From an uncultured Collinsella sp. (GTDB lineage Bacteria > Actinomycetota > Coriobacteriia > Coriobacteriales > Coriobacteriaceae): 5,262 nt of DNA. Both the position numbers and the translations under genes were made by a program. The stretch lies in assembly GCA_900553705.1 (NCBI GenBank), contig USEK01000109.1, positions 1 through 5,262 of the forward strand, in the 5' to 3' direction. Below the pieces are notes generated by a model. That model was not told the origin of the DNA and did no database searches. It worked only from the letters and a program-made list of their open reading frames with translations. Positions 1-5,251 of the stretch are shown piece by piece; the stretch's first letter is position 1, and each line of letters opens with the position of its first letter.

Positions 1-48
1 CGAGATTCCTCTACGTCTCGTGGGCTCGGAGATGTGTATAAGAGACAG
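1..48 (+). other. Illumina P7 tail + i7 index + Nextera read-2 adapter (library artefact)
   Basis: Positions 1-6 (CGAGAT) match the 3' end of the Illumina P7 primer. Positions 7-14 (TCCTCTAC) are an eight-base index, which I remember as the Nextera N712 index. Positions 15-29 are the Nextera read-2 handle, and positions 30-48 are the 19-base Tn5 mosaic end AGATGTGTATAAGAGACAG. The order P7 tail, 8-base index, handle, mosaic end is exactly the tagmentation library structure. This is untrimmed adapter and not a Tn5 insertion in the genome. Genomic sequence starts at 49. Confidence 0.97.
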
Positions 49-456
49 ATTAAGCCCATCATGAAATCCGAGTTCTTTTTGCGCCTGCCTTCCGAAGACG
101 CAGGGCCCGACGACGCCGTGACCGGGCAAGACCTCCTAGATACGCTCCACGAGCATGAGCACGAGTGCGTGGGGCTCGCCGCCAACATGATCGGCGTGCG
201 CAAACGCATCATCTGCGTAAAGGACGGCAACAGGGCGCTGCTCATGTACAACCCTCAAATTCTTGAGCACGTCAATGCCTATCAGACGAGCGAAGGATGC
301 CTCTCGCTGATCGGCGAGCGTCCCTGTACCCGCTATCGCCGCATTAAGGTTGAGTATTTGGACGAGAACTTCGTCCACCGCATCAAGAACTTCTCGGGCT
401 ACACCGCCGAAATCATCCAGCACGAAATCGACCACTGCAACGGGATAGTGATCTAG
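49..456 (+). CDS. Peptide deformylase family protein, short variant, 5' end missing
   Basis: This is a metal-dependent hydrolase of the peptide deformylase family, whose classical members remove the N-formyl group from nascent proteins in the cytoplasm. All three family motifs are present. Motif 1 is CVGLAANMIG (codons 166-195), motif 2 is EGCLS with the metal-ligand Cys at 298-300, and motif 3 is QHEIDH with His ligands at 421-423 and 433-435 and the catalytic Glu at 424-426. Motif 1 departs from the classical GxGxAAxQ: the first Gly is Cys and the Gln that stabilises the transition state is Met. I remember similar proteins of about 136 residues in Firmicutes. The reading frame runs back into the adapter, so a start codon there (GTG at 34) is artificial. 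The 135 genomic codons begin Ile-Lys-Pro-Ile-Met, so the native ATG was probably just before position 49, with ATG 61 as an internal alternative. Activity as a true deformylase is uncertain. Confidence 0.9.
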   Translation: MKPIMKSEFFLRLPSEDAGPDDAVTGQDLLDTLHEHEHECVGLAANMIGVRKRIICVKDGNRALLMYNPQILEHVNAYQTSEGCLSLIGERPCTRYRRIKVEYLDENFVHRIKNFSGYTAEIIQHEIDHCNGIVI

Positions 457-470
457 TTCCACCGATTCAA

Positions 471-508
471 GAAAGCTCCCTGCAGCAAAACAACTGCAGG
501 GAGCTTTT
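471..508. terminator. Rho-independent terminator, probably bidirectional, between convergent genes
   Basis: The arms 471-485 and 494-508 form a 15-bp stem (14 Watson-Crick pairs plus one G-U) around the 8-base loop CAAAACAA. The right arm ends in TTTT for the plus strand, and the minus strand reads into TTTCTT. The stem lies 14 bp after the deformylase-family stop and 23 bp before the stop of the convergent aminotransferase gene, so it can serve both. Confidence 0.85.
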
Positions 509-531
509 CATAGTGCGGAGCTTCTATCCCA

Positions 532-2052
532 CTAGCTCTGGCGGTAATGATCGAAGAAGTCGGCGAGGTCTTCGAGCGACTCTTTGAGCACTTCCATGCG
601 CGGCAGATACACGATGCGGAAGTGGTCGGGCTCGCCCCAGTTAAAACCGCCGCCGCGCGTGATCAGAATCTTCTTCTCGTGCAGCAGGTCGAGGGCAAAC
701 TGCTCGTCATCGGTGATGTTGAACTTCTTAACATCCATCTTGGGGAAGATGTAGAACGCCGCACGCGGCTTGACCACCGAGATGCCATCGATCTTGTTAA
801 GCGCCTCATACACAAAGTTGCGCTGCTCGTAGACACGGCCGCCAGGACGGATGTAGTCGTTGACGGACTGATGGCCACCGAGTGCCGTCTGAACGATCGA
901 CTGAGCCGGCACGTTGGAGCACAGGCGCATGTTAGAGAGCATGTTGATACCCATGATGAAGTCGCTCATGCAGCGCTGGTTGCCCGAAAGCACCATCCAG
1001 CCAATACGATAGCCCGCGATCATGTGCGACTTGGAAAGGCCGCTAAAGGTGACGCAGGGCAGATCGGGAGCGAGCGAGGCAATGGAGACGTGCTCGTAGC
1101 CGTCCATGCACAGGCGGTCGTAGATCTCGTCGGCAAAGATCATGAGCTGGTGCCTGCGCGCAACCTCGACGATGCCCTCGAGCACCTCGCGCGGGTAGAC
1201 CGAGCCCGTGGGGTTGTTGGGGTTGATGATGACGAGGGCCTTGGTCGCGCTCGTGATCTTGGACTCCATATCCTCCAGGTCGGGATACCAATCCGCCTGC
1301 TCATCGCACAGATAGTGCACGGGATGACCGCCGGCAAGGGTCGCGCACGCCGTCCAGAGCGGATAGTCGGGGCTGGGGATCAGAATCTCGTCGCCATTGT
1401 CGAGCAGCGCGTTCATCGAAAGCTGAATGAGTTCGGACACGCCGTTGCCCGTGTAGATGTGCTCCATCTGAACATTGGGCAGGCCTTTGATCTGCGAATA
1501 CTGCATGATCGCCTTGCGCGCAGAGAACAGGCCGCGCGAGTTGGAATAGCCTTCACAGTCGGGCAGCTGCTGGCGCATGTCCTTGATAACCTCGTCGGGC
1601 GTGCGGAAACCGAAGGGCGCCGGATTGCCGATATTGAGCTTGAGGATGCGCTCGCCCTCGTCCTCCATGCGGGCAGCCTCGTCGACGACGGGACCGCGCA
1701 CGTCATACAGGACGTTATCAAGCTTGGTGGATTTAGAAAAAGTACGCATGGCGGTGCTCCTTGGAATTTGAGCTGAGGGATGGGGTTCGGGCTTGGAAAC
1801 GTTACGGGGCGATGATGCCTCGCCTTGATCGGCGTCACCGGCGAGCAGCCAGGAAACATCGACCTCCAAAATACGGGCGAGCAGCTCTGCCACATCGCGC
1901 CGCGGAATCGTCTTGCCACTCACATATTGGCTCATCTGACTCTTGCCGAGTTTTTTGCCGAGCATCTCCGATGCGCGGATTACGTCCGACTGGCGAACGT
2001 CGCGATCGGACATGGTCTGTCGCAGGCGATCGCTAAACGTCTCTTGGGCCAC
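532..2052 (-). CDS. alaA: XRE-family HTH fused to AlaA-type alanine (glutamate-pyruvate) aminotransferase
   Basis: The 506-residue protein has two domains. Residues about 5-70 form a Cro/C1 (XRE) helix-turn-helix with the recognition region GKSQMSQYVSGKTIP at 36-50. Residues 72-101 are a Ser/Pro-rich linker. Residues 102-506 are a complete fold-type-I, PLP-dependent aminotransferase. That part resembles E. coli AlaA (405 residues) throughout, including DVRGPV, LNIGNPAPFGF, SPDYPLW and PGGRVYEQRN. Visible active-site residues are Asn280 in NPNNPTG, Asp308 and Tyr311 in FADEIYD, Lys341 in GLSKS (Schiff base to PLP) and Arg479 in HFRI (carboxylate binding). The expected reaction is pyruvate + glutamate to alanine + 2-oxoglutarate in the cytoplasm. 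The GTG start at 2050-2052 is chosen because AAGGAGG sits 5 nt upstream. The frame stays open 17 codons further, to a TTG at 2103, but without an SD. Substrate could differ within the AlaA group (valine, for example). The fusion is unlike MocR, where the DNA-binding part is a GntR winged helix. Confidence 0.92.
   Translation of the reverse strand: MAQETFSDRLRQTMSDRDVRQSDVIRASEMLGKKLGKSQMSQYVSGKTIPRRDVAELLARILEVDVSWLLAGDADQGEASSPRNVSKPEPHPSAQIPRSTAMRTFSKSTKLDNVLYDVRGPVVDEAARMEDEGERILKLNIGNPAPFGFRTPDEVIKDMRQQLPDCEGYSNSRGLFSARKAIMQYSQIKGLPNVQMEHIYTGNGVSELIQLSMNALLDNGDEILIPSPDYPLWTACATLAGGHPVHYLCDEQADWYPDLEDMESKITSATKALVIINPNNPTGSVYPREVLEGIVEVARRHQLMIFADEIYDRLCMDGYEHVSIASLAPDLPCVTFSGLSKSHMIAGYRIGWMVLSGNQRCMSDFIMGINMLSNMRLCSNVPAQSIVQTALGGHQSVNDYIRPGGRVYEQRNFVYEALNKIDGISVVKPRAAFYIFPKMDVKKFNITDDEQFALDLLHEKKILITRGGGFNWGEPDHFRIVYLPRMEVLKESLEDLADFFDHYRQS
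1747..1762 (-). promoter_or_regulatory. Internal Shine-Dalgarno and ATG at the HTH/aminotransferase junction
   Basis: Within the fusion gene, AAGGAG (plus-strand CTCCTT, 1757-1762) stands 7 nt before an in-frame ATG (1747-1749), which is codon 102. Initiation here would give a 405-residue aminotransferase without the HTH, the same length as E. coli AlaA. The site may be used, or it may be a relic of the original start before the HTH became fused upstream. The sequence cannot decide between these. Confidence 0.55.
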
Positions 2053-2057
2053 AGGAA

Positions 2058-2064
2058 CCTCCTT
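2058..2064 (-). promoter_or_regulatory. Ribosome binding site that fixes the GTG start of the XRE-AlaA gene
   Basis: AAGGAGG on the minus strand (plus CCTCCTT) lies 5 nt before the GTG at 2052. It is the only strong SD in the upstream region, and it rules out the longer reading that begins at the TTG at 2103. Confidence 0.88.
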
Positions 2065-2079
2065 GCTGGCAAAGTTCAA

Positions 2080-2110
2080 TTTATAGAACACGAATTGAAC
2101 CAAGGTTCAA
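2080..2110 (-). promoter_or_regulatory. Putative promoter of the XRE-AlaA gene
   Basis: On the minus strand, TATAAA (plus 2080-2085, 5 of 6 matches to the -10 consensus) is preceded by TTGAAC (plus 2105-2110) with a long 19-bp spacer. The -35-like element is part of the palindrome, and the -10 element runs directly into the proximal repeat copy, so a bound repressor would block RNA polymerase. A second, more distal candidate pairs TATACT (plus 2121-2126) with TTGAAC (plus 2147-2152) over 20 bp. Neither spacing is ideal. Confidence 0.4.
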
Positions 2111-2112
2111 TT
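2093..2112. promoter_or_regulatory. 20-bp perfect palindrome, candidate operator
   Basis: AATTGAACC-AA-GGTTCAATT gives two perfect 9-bp arms with a 2-bp centre. Size and symmetry suit a dimeric helix-turn-helix protein. The site lies 41 bp upstream of the GTG of the XRE-AlaA gene and covers the -35-like element. Confidence 0.65.
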
Positions 2113-2214
2113 TAGGCAGCAGTATAACGCGGCACCTCATTCGAAAGTTCAATTTCATAAGAAAACGAACCGAACTCCGAGATTTGCCCAAAGCGGACAA
2201 TGACATGCACGCGT

Positions 2215-3072
2215 TTAGAGATATTCGAGGAAACGAGCCGCCGCGAGCGAAACGTCGGCGGTGCGGTATATGGCGTTGATCTGCCGATGAGGATGTCCCT
2301 CGAGCGGGCGCACGACAACATCGAACTGGCAGCGGCGCAAGATGAGCGCGGGAAGAATGCTCACGCCCAGGCCGTCCTCGACCATGGCCATAATCGCATA
2401 GTCATCCCAGGTCGACAGCTTGGAGCGCACCGTCAGCCCCGCCCGACGGAACAGCGGCGTAATCTCGTCGTCGCTACCGCGTTCCAGCAGAATAAACTGC
2501 TCGTTGGCCAAATCGGCAAGGGAAACGACCTCCGCGGTGGCAAGCGAGGAGCCCGCTGGCACCACGGCCATCAGCTCGTCTTGTACCAACGGCCGCGACG
2601 CCATGCCGGCGCCGCGTGGCTCGCGCGGAATAAAGCCCAGGTCGCAGCGGCCTTCCGCCACCCATTGCTCAATCTCGGAGTAATCGCCCATCAGCAACTC
2701 ATAATCGACGTCCGGGTGATCGGCGCGAAACCGCGCGATCACCGGCGGCAGTACATGGGTCGCCACACTCGAAAACGTACCGATACAGATCTTGCCACGC
2801 ATGAGCCCCCGCATCTCGTCCACGCGTCGCTGCAGGCGGCCAAACTCTTCGCATAACGCCTCGACCGCCGGCATGACCTGCCGCCCGTCGGCAGAAAGCA
2901 CCACGCCCTCGCGGCTGCGATCAAGCACCTTAAAACCCCAGTCTGCCTCAAGGTCGCCCACCATGCGGCTCACGCCCGACTGCGAATAGCTCAGCCGCTC
3001 TGCAGCACGCGTAAAGCTGCCGGCACGCACCGTCTCGAGCAGCACTTGCATCTTTAGGATATTGGTCTCCAC
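2215..3072 (-). CDS. LysR-family transcriptional regulator
   Basis: This 285-residue cytoplasmic DNA-binding protein is close to the usual length of about 300. The N-terminal winged HTH covers residues 4-62, with the typical pattern LLETVRAGSFTRAAERLSYS followed by SGVSRMVGDLE. A linker helix spans about 64-90, and a periplasmic-binding-protein-like effector domain spans about 93-285 (KICIGTFSSVATHVLPPVI, CDLGFI, DGLGVSILPA). The start is the GTG at 3070-3072, because GGAGG lies 6 nt upstream. An ATG seven codons earlier (3093) lacks an SD and would add a non-family extension. The gene is divergent from the EamA transporter gene with a T-N11-A dyad between them, which is the normal layout for a LysR regulator acting on its neighbour. 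The effector is unknown. There is no clear terminator after the stop, so readthrough into the XRE-AlaA gene 162 bp downstream is possible. Confidence 0.92.
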   Translation of the reverse strand: METNILKMQVLLETVRAGSFTRAAERLSYSQSGVSRMVGDLEADWGFKVLDRSREGVVLSADGRQVMPAVEALCEEFGRLQRRVDEMRGLMRGKICIGTFSSVATHVLPPVIARFRADHPDVDYELLMGDYSEIEQWVAEGRCDLGFIPREPRGAGMASRPLVQDELMAVVPAGSSLATAEVVSLADLANEQFILLERGSDDEITPLFRRAGLTVRSKLSTWDDYAIMAMVEDGLGVSILPALILRRCQFDVVVRPLEGHPHRQINAIYRTADVSLAAARFLEYL

Positions 3073-3078
3073 GGCACG

Positions 3079-3083
3079 CCTCC
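3079..3083 (-). promoter_or_regulatory. Ribosome binding site fixing the GTG start of the LysR gene
   Basis: Minus-strand GGAGG (plus CCTCC, within AGGTGGAGG) stands 6 nt before the GTG at 3072. It overlaps the codons that would follow the ATG at 3093, which argues against that longer start. Confidence 0.75.
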
Positions 3084-3117
3084 ACCTTTGCATGAGTTTT
3101 TGTCATGTTTGCCATGC

Positions 3118-3123
3118 ATTATA
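3118..3123 (-). promoter_or_regulatory. -10 element of the LysR gene promoter
   Basis: The minus strand reads a perfect TATAAT (plus ATTATA). The expected transcription start is near 3111, leaving a leader of about 39 nt. At 17 bp upstream the -35 hexamer is only ACTGGC, a poor match. It overlaps the left edge of the dyad at 3145-3161, which suggests control by a bound protein, as in LysR autoregulation. Confidence 0.55.
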
Positions 3124-3144
3124 TTCGCTTTTCTTCTAAAGCCA

Positions 3145-3161
3145 GTTCACCCATAGTGAAC
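3145..3161. promoter_or_regulatory. LysR-type binding site (T-N11-A dyad) between lysR-type gene and eamA
   Basis: GTTCAC-CCATA-GTGAAC is a perfect 6-bp inverted repeat with a 5-bp centre, and it contains T-N11-A (TCACCCATAGTGA), the family consensus. It sits in the 118-bp divergent region, centred about 42 bp upstream of the predicted LysR-gene transcription start and 38 bp before the EamA ATG. The most likely ligand is the neighbouring regulator, with a second half-site not clearly visible. An outer TGCATG/CATGCA pair (3089-3094, 3113-3118) also occurs but has an 18-bp gap and is weaker. Confidence 0.65.
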
Positions 3162-3190
3162 ATGCTCGGATATAGAGGGGATGTCAGCGC

Positions 3191-4102
3191 ATGAACAACG
3201 GACTGTTTACGTACCTAGCAGCATTGCTATTGTTTGGCTCAAACGGCATCATCGCCGCTGCCATCGCGCTGCCGAGCTCCGATATCGTGCTCCTGCGCAC
3301 GTTTTTGGGCGCACTCTCGCTTGTCACCGTCCTCGCCATCACCCAACGCCATAAGTTGCAGGCGCCATCTCGCCCCCGCGAAGCCGCAGCCCTTCTCCTC
3401 TCGGGAGCCGCGCTGGGCGCCAGCTGGATTTTTCTGTTCCGCGCCTACCAGACGCTCGGCGTCGGCATATCCTCGCTGCTGTACTACTGCGGCCCCATCA
3501 TCGTTATGGCGCTCTCCCCGCTCATCTTTGGCGAAAAATTGACCGGTGGCAAAATCGCCGGCTTCATAGCTGTCGCCTGCGGCGCCTTCCTCATCGCGGC
3601 CCAAGGCCTCGGCGGCAATATGCCCATCGCAGGCATCGTGTGCGGCATCGCCTCGGCCTTCTGCTATGCATTGATGGTCATCGCCAGCAAGGGTGCGCCG
3701 CACATCGAGGGCCTCGAGAACTCCGCGCTCCAGGTGAGCGCCGCCTTTTTGACCGCGCTGGTCCTTACGCTCCTCACGCAGGGCGCCCCCTCATTCCTGT
3801 CCGCCGGCGTCGCCGCCAGTATTGATTGGCGCGCCGTCGTCATGCTCGGCGTCGTCAACACCGGCATCGGCTGCCTGCTCTACTTTAGCGCCGTCGCCAA
3901 ACTGCCCGTCCAGACCGTCGCCGTCGTCGGCTACCTCGAGCCGCTTTCGGCGGTCGTGTTCTCGGCCGTCCTTTTGGGCGAAACCATAACACCGGTCCGC
4001 CTGATGGGCGCCGCGCTTATCATCGGCGGCGCGATTTTTTGCGAACTCGCCGGCAAACGCGCAGACGCCAAAGCAAGCATCGCCCAAGCGGCACGTGCCT
4101 AA
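3191..4102 (+). CDS. EamA/DMT-superfamily transporter (ten-helix permease)
   Basis: This 303-residue inner-membrane protein has two EamA repeats (residues about 5-138 and 147-286), each of five hydrophobic helices. Helices lie at about 5-25, 31-51, 64-82, 91-112, 121-138, 146-166, 178-198, 214-234, 243-262 and 270-286. Family signatures are visible at the ends of both repeats: SPLIFGEKLT at 109-118, and LEPLSAVVFSAVLLGETIT at 249-267. The C-terminal 17 residues form a charged and Ala-rich tail. Proteins of this group usually export metabolites or amino acids by exchange with protons, but the sequence does not reveal the substrate. The start is ATG 3191, since an in-frame TAG at 3173-3175 leaves no earlier choice. 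AGAGGGG (3174-3180) is the SD, at a rather long 10 nt. Expression is probably controlled by the divergent LysR regulator. Confidence 0.92.
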   Translation: MNNGLFTYLAALLLFGSNGIIAAAIALPSSDIVLLRTFLGALSLVTVLAITQRHKLQAPSRPREAAALLLSGAALGASWIFLFRAYQTLGVGISSLLYYCGPIIVMALSPLIFGEKLTGGKIAGFIAVACGAFLIAAQGLGGNMPIAGIVCGIASAFCYALMVIASKGAPHIEGLENSALQVSAAFLTALVLTLLTQGAPSFLSAGVAASIDWRAVVMLGVVNTGIGCLLYFSAVAKLPVQTVAVVGYLEPLSAVVFSAVLLGETITPVRLMGAALIIGGAIFCELAGKRADAKASIAQAARA

Positions 4103-4136
4103 AAGCCCCTGCTCTGAAATACTACCTGCGTATATG

Positions 4137-4160
4137 AATAATCCCCAGATGGGGATTATT
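4137..4160. terminator. Hairpin after eamA, possible terminator without a T-run
   Basis: AATAATCCCC (4137-4146) and GGGGATTATT (4151-4160) form a perfect 10-bp stem with the tetraloop AGAT. It lies 34 bp after the EamA stop. The 3' side continues GTCTAAAAC with no uridine tract, so it is a weak intrinsic terminator at best. It could instead stabilise the 3' end of the eamA mRNA. Since kup follows on the same strand, it probably separates the two transcription units. Confidence 0.5.
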
Positions 4161-4198
4161 GTCTAAAACACCCCGATGTGCCAAACTGCTCTTATATG

Positions 4199-4204
4199 TA
4201 TAAA
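4199..4204 (+). promoter_or_regulatory. Putative -10 element for kup
   Basis: TATAAA (5 of 6 to consensus) lies 55 bp before the kup GTG in an A/T-rich stretch (TTATATGTATAAAG). No good -35 hexamer is present at 16-18 bp upstream. Together with the preceding hairpin, it suggests that kup has its own promoter. Confidence 0.35.
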
Positions 4205-4247
4205 GATGGCATAAAGGTCTACTGCTCGTGGCAGAGGCCAGATGTCC

Positions 4248-4254
4248 AAGGGAG
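4248..4254 (+). promoter_or_regulatory. Ribosome binding site deciding the GTG start of kup
   Basis: AAGGGAG ends 5 nt before the GTG at 4260. An in-frame ATG at 4242 would add six residues, but its only SD-like sequence (AGAGG, 4233-4237) is 4 nt away, which is too close. GTG is preferred. Confidence 0.65.
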
Positions 4255-4259
4255 TCCAC

Positions 4260-5251
4260 GTGGCACACAACAAGCTGGAGGCAAGCCTCCAAGACCAGCG
4301 TAGTCAAGGCGGGCATGGAGCCATTCCCCTCTCCGCTGGCATGCTGCTCGTTACGCTCGGCGTCGTCTACGGTGACATCGGCACGAGCCCCATGTACACC
4401 ATGAAATCAATCGTCGCCAACAACGGCGGCATCGGTACCGTCAGCGAGGACATGATCTTGGGCGCGCTCTCGCTCGTCATCTGGACCATGACACTCGTGA
4501 CCACGGTCAAGTACGTTGTAATCGCCATGAAGGCCGACAACCATAACGAGGGCGGCATCTTCGCCCTGTTTAGCTTGGTGCGCAAAGTGGCGCCTTGGCT
4601 GATTCTTCCCGCCATGATCGGCGGCGCGGCGCTGCTCGCCGACGGCATCCTCACCCCCGCCGTCACGGTTACCACGGCCATTGAGGGCCTGCGCACTATC
4701 GAGTGGGGCCACGCGCTATTGGGTGACGGGCAAACCAACGTCATCATTATTACCATCATCATTATCTGCGGCCTATTTGCCATGCAGCGCGCCGGTACCT
4801 CGTCGATCGGCAAGCTGTTCGGCCCGCTCATGACACTGTGGTTCCTGTTCCTGGCAGGCGCCGGCCTGTTCAACATGCTCGGCAACCTGTCCATCTTGCG
4901 CGCGCTCAACCCCATCCGCGGCATCATGTTCCTGTTCTCGCCCATCAACCACTCGGGCATCATGGTGCTCGGCTTTGTCTTTCTGTCGACGACCGGCGCC
5001 GAGGCGCTCTATTCGGACATGGGTCACGTGGGCAAAGCTAACATTTACGCATCCTGGCCGTTCGTAAAGGCGGCCCTTATCCTCAACTATCTGGGTCAGG
5101 GCGCTTGGCTGCTCGCCAATAACTCCAACCCCCAGATGCTCGCGATGGATATCGTCAACCCGTTCTATATGATGCTCCCCGAGCCCCTGCGCCCCTTTGC
5201 CATCGTGCTTTCGGCCGTAGCGGCCATCATCGCCTCGCAGGCGCTCATCAC
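4260..5251 (+). CDS. kup: Kup-family low-affinity potassium uptake protein, 3' half missing
   Basis: This is a membrane K+ transporter of the KUP/HAK/KT family, which takes up potassium with protons. About 331 of an expected 620-690 residues are present, holding roughly eight of twelve transmembrane helices. Conserved motifs are GVVYGDIGTSPMYT (34-47, the family hallmark in helix 1), ADNHNEGGI (92-100, consensus ADNxGEGG with Gly replaced by Asn), ADGILTPAVTV (127-137), GAEALYSDMGH (246-256), LNYLGQGAWLL (275-285) and the start of IASQALIT near the cut. The N-terminal tail of about 27 residues is hydrophilic. The frame stays open to the end, but bases 5252-5262 are adapter, so the terminal Cys-Leu-Leu is false. 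Family members have Gly at that point. The start is the GTG with AAGGGAG 5 nt upstream. The gene is separated from eamA by 157 bp containing a hairpin and a putative promoter, so it is probably transcribed independently. Confidence 0.95.

Larger units (their letters stand above)
2070..2156 (-). repeat. Operator-like array: three direct and one inverted copy of GTTCAATTT
   Basis: Related 14-mers of pattern SAARGTTCAATTTM begin at 2070, 2101 and 2143. Copies 1 and 2 agree at 13 of 14 bases, and copies 1 and 3 at 12 of 14. Start-to-start distances are 31 and 42 bp, close to three and four helical turns, so the copies face the same side of the DNA. An inverted copy (AATTGAAC, 2093-2100) pairs with the middle copy. 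The array fills most of the 162-bp gap between the lysR-type stop and the fusion gene and is visibly A/T-rich compared with the genes. It is most simply read as an operator for the downstream gene, possibly bound by the gene's own XRE domain (inference). Confidence 0.7.

Noticed and set aside
30..48. Tn5 transposon end
   Set aside because: The hyperactive mosaic end is joined to the Illumina handle, index and P7 tail. It is library chemistry and not a mobile element.
547..1776. 409-codon open frame on the plus strand opposite the XRE-AlaA gene
   Set aside because: It is a mirror of the GC-biased codons of the real gene. Its translation has no recognisable domain, is rich in Val, Asp, His and Arg as antisense frames are, and has no convincing SD.
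532..2052. Classification as a MocR (GntR-aminotransferase) regulator
   Set aside because: The N-terminal domain has the XRE pattern (SQMSQYVSGKTIP) and not a GntR winged helix, and the aminotransferase part matches AlaA along its length.
2053..2103. Longer start (TTG at 2103) for the XRE-AlaA protein
   Set aside because: The extra 17 codons are the repeat array and the SD itself. AAGGAGG 5 nt before the GTG at 2052 is far better.
3089..3118. TGCATG...CATGCA inverted repeat as the main operator
   Set aside because: Arms are only 6 bp with an 18-bp gap and such CATG-rich words recur by chance. The dyad at 3145-3161 fits the LysR consensus better.
4161..4259. ydaO-type c-di-AMP riboswitch in front of kup
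   Set aside because: The leader is short and I could not find the conserved riboswitch blocks or the expected pairing. Only a small hairpin precedes it.
4367..4963. 198-codon minus-strand frame inside kup
   Set aside because: It is the complement of the Kup coding sequence. It is Met- and Pro-rich with no domain, and Kup motifs on the plus strand are unmistakable.
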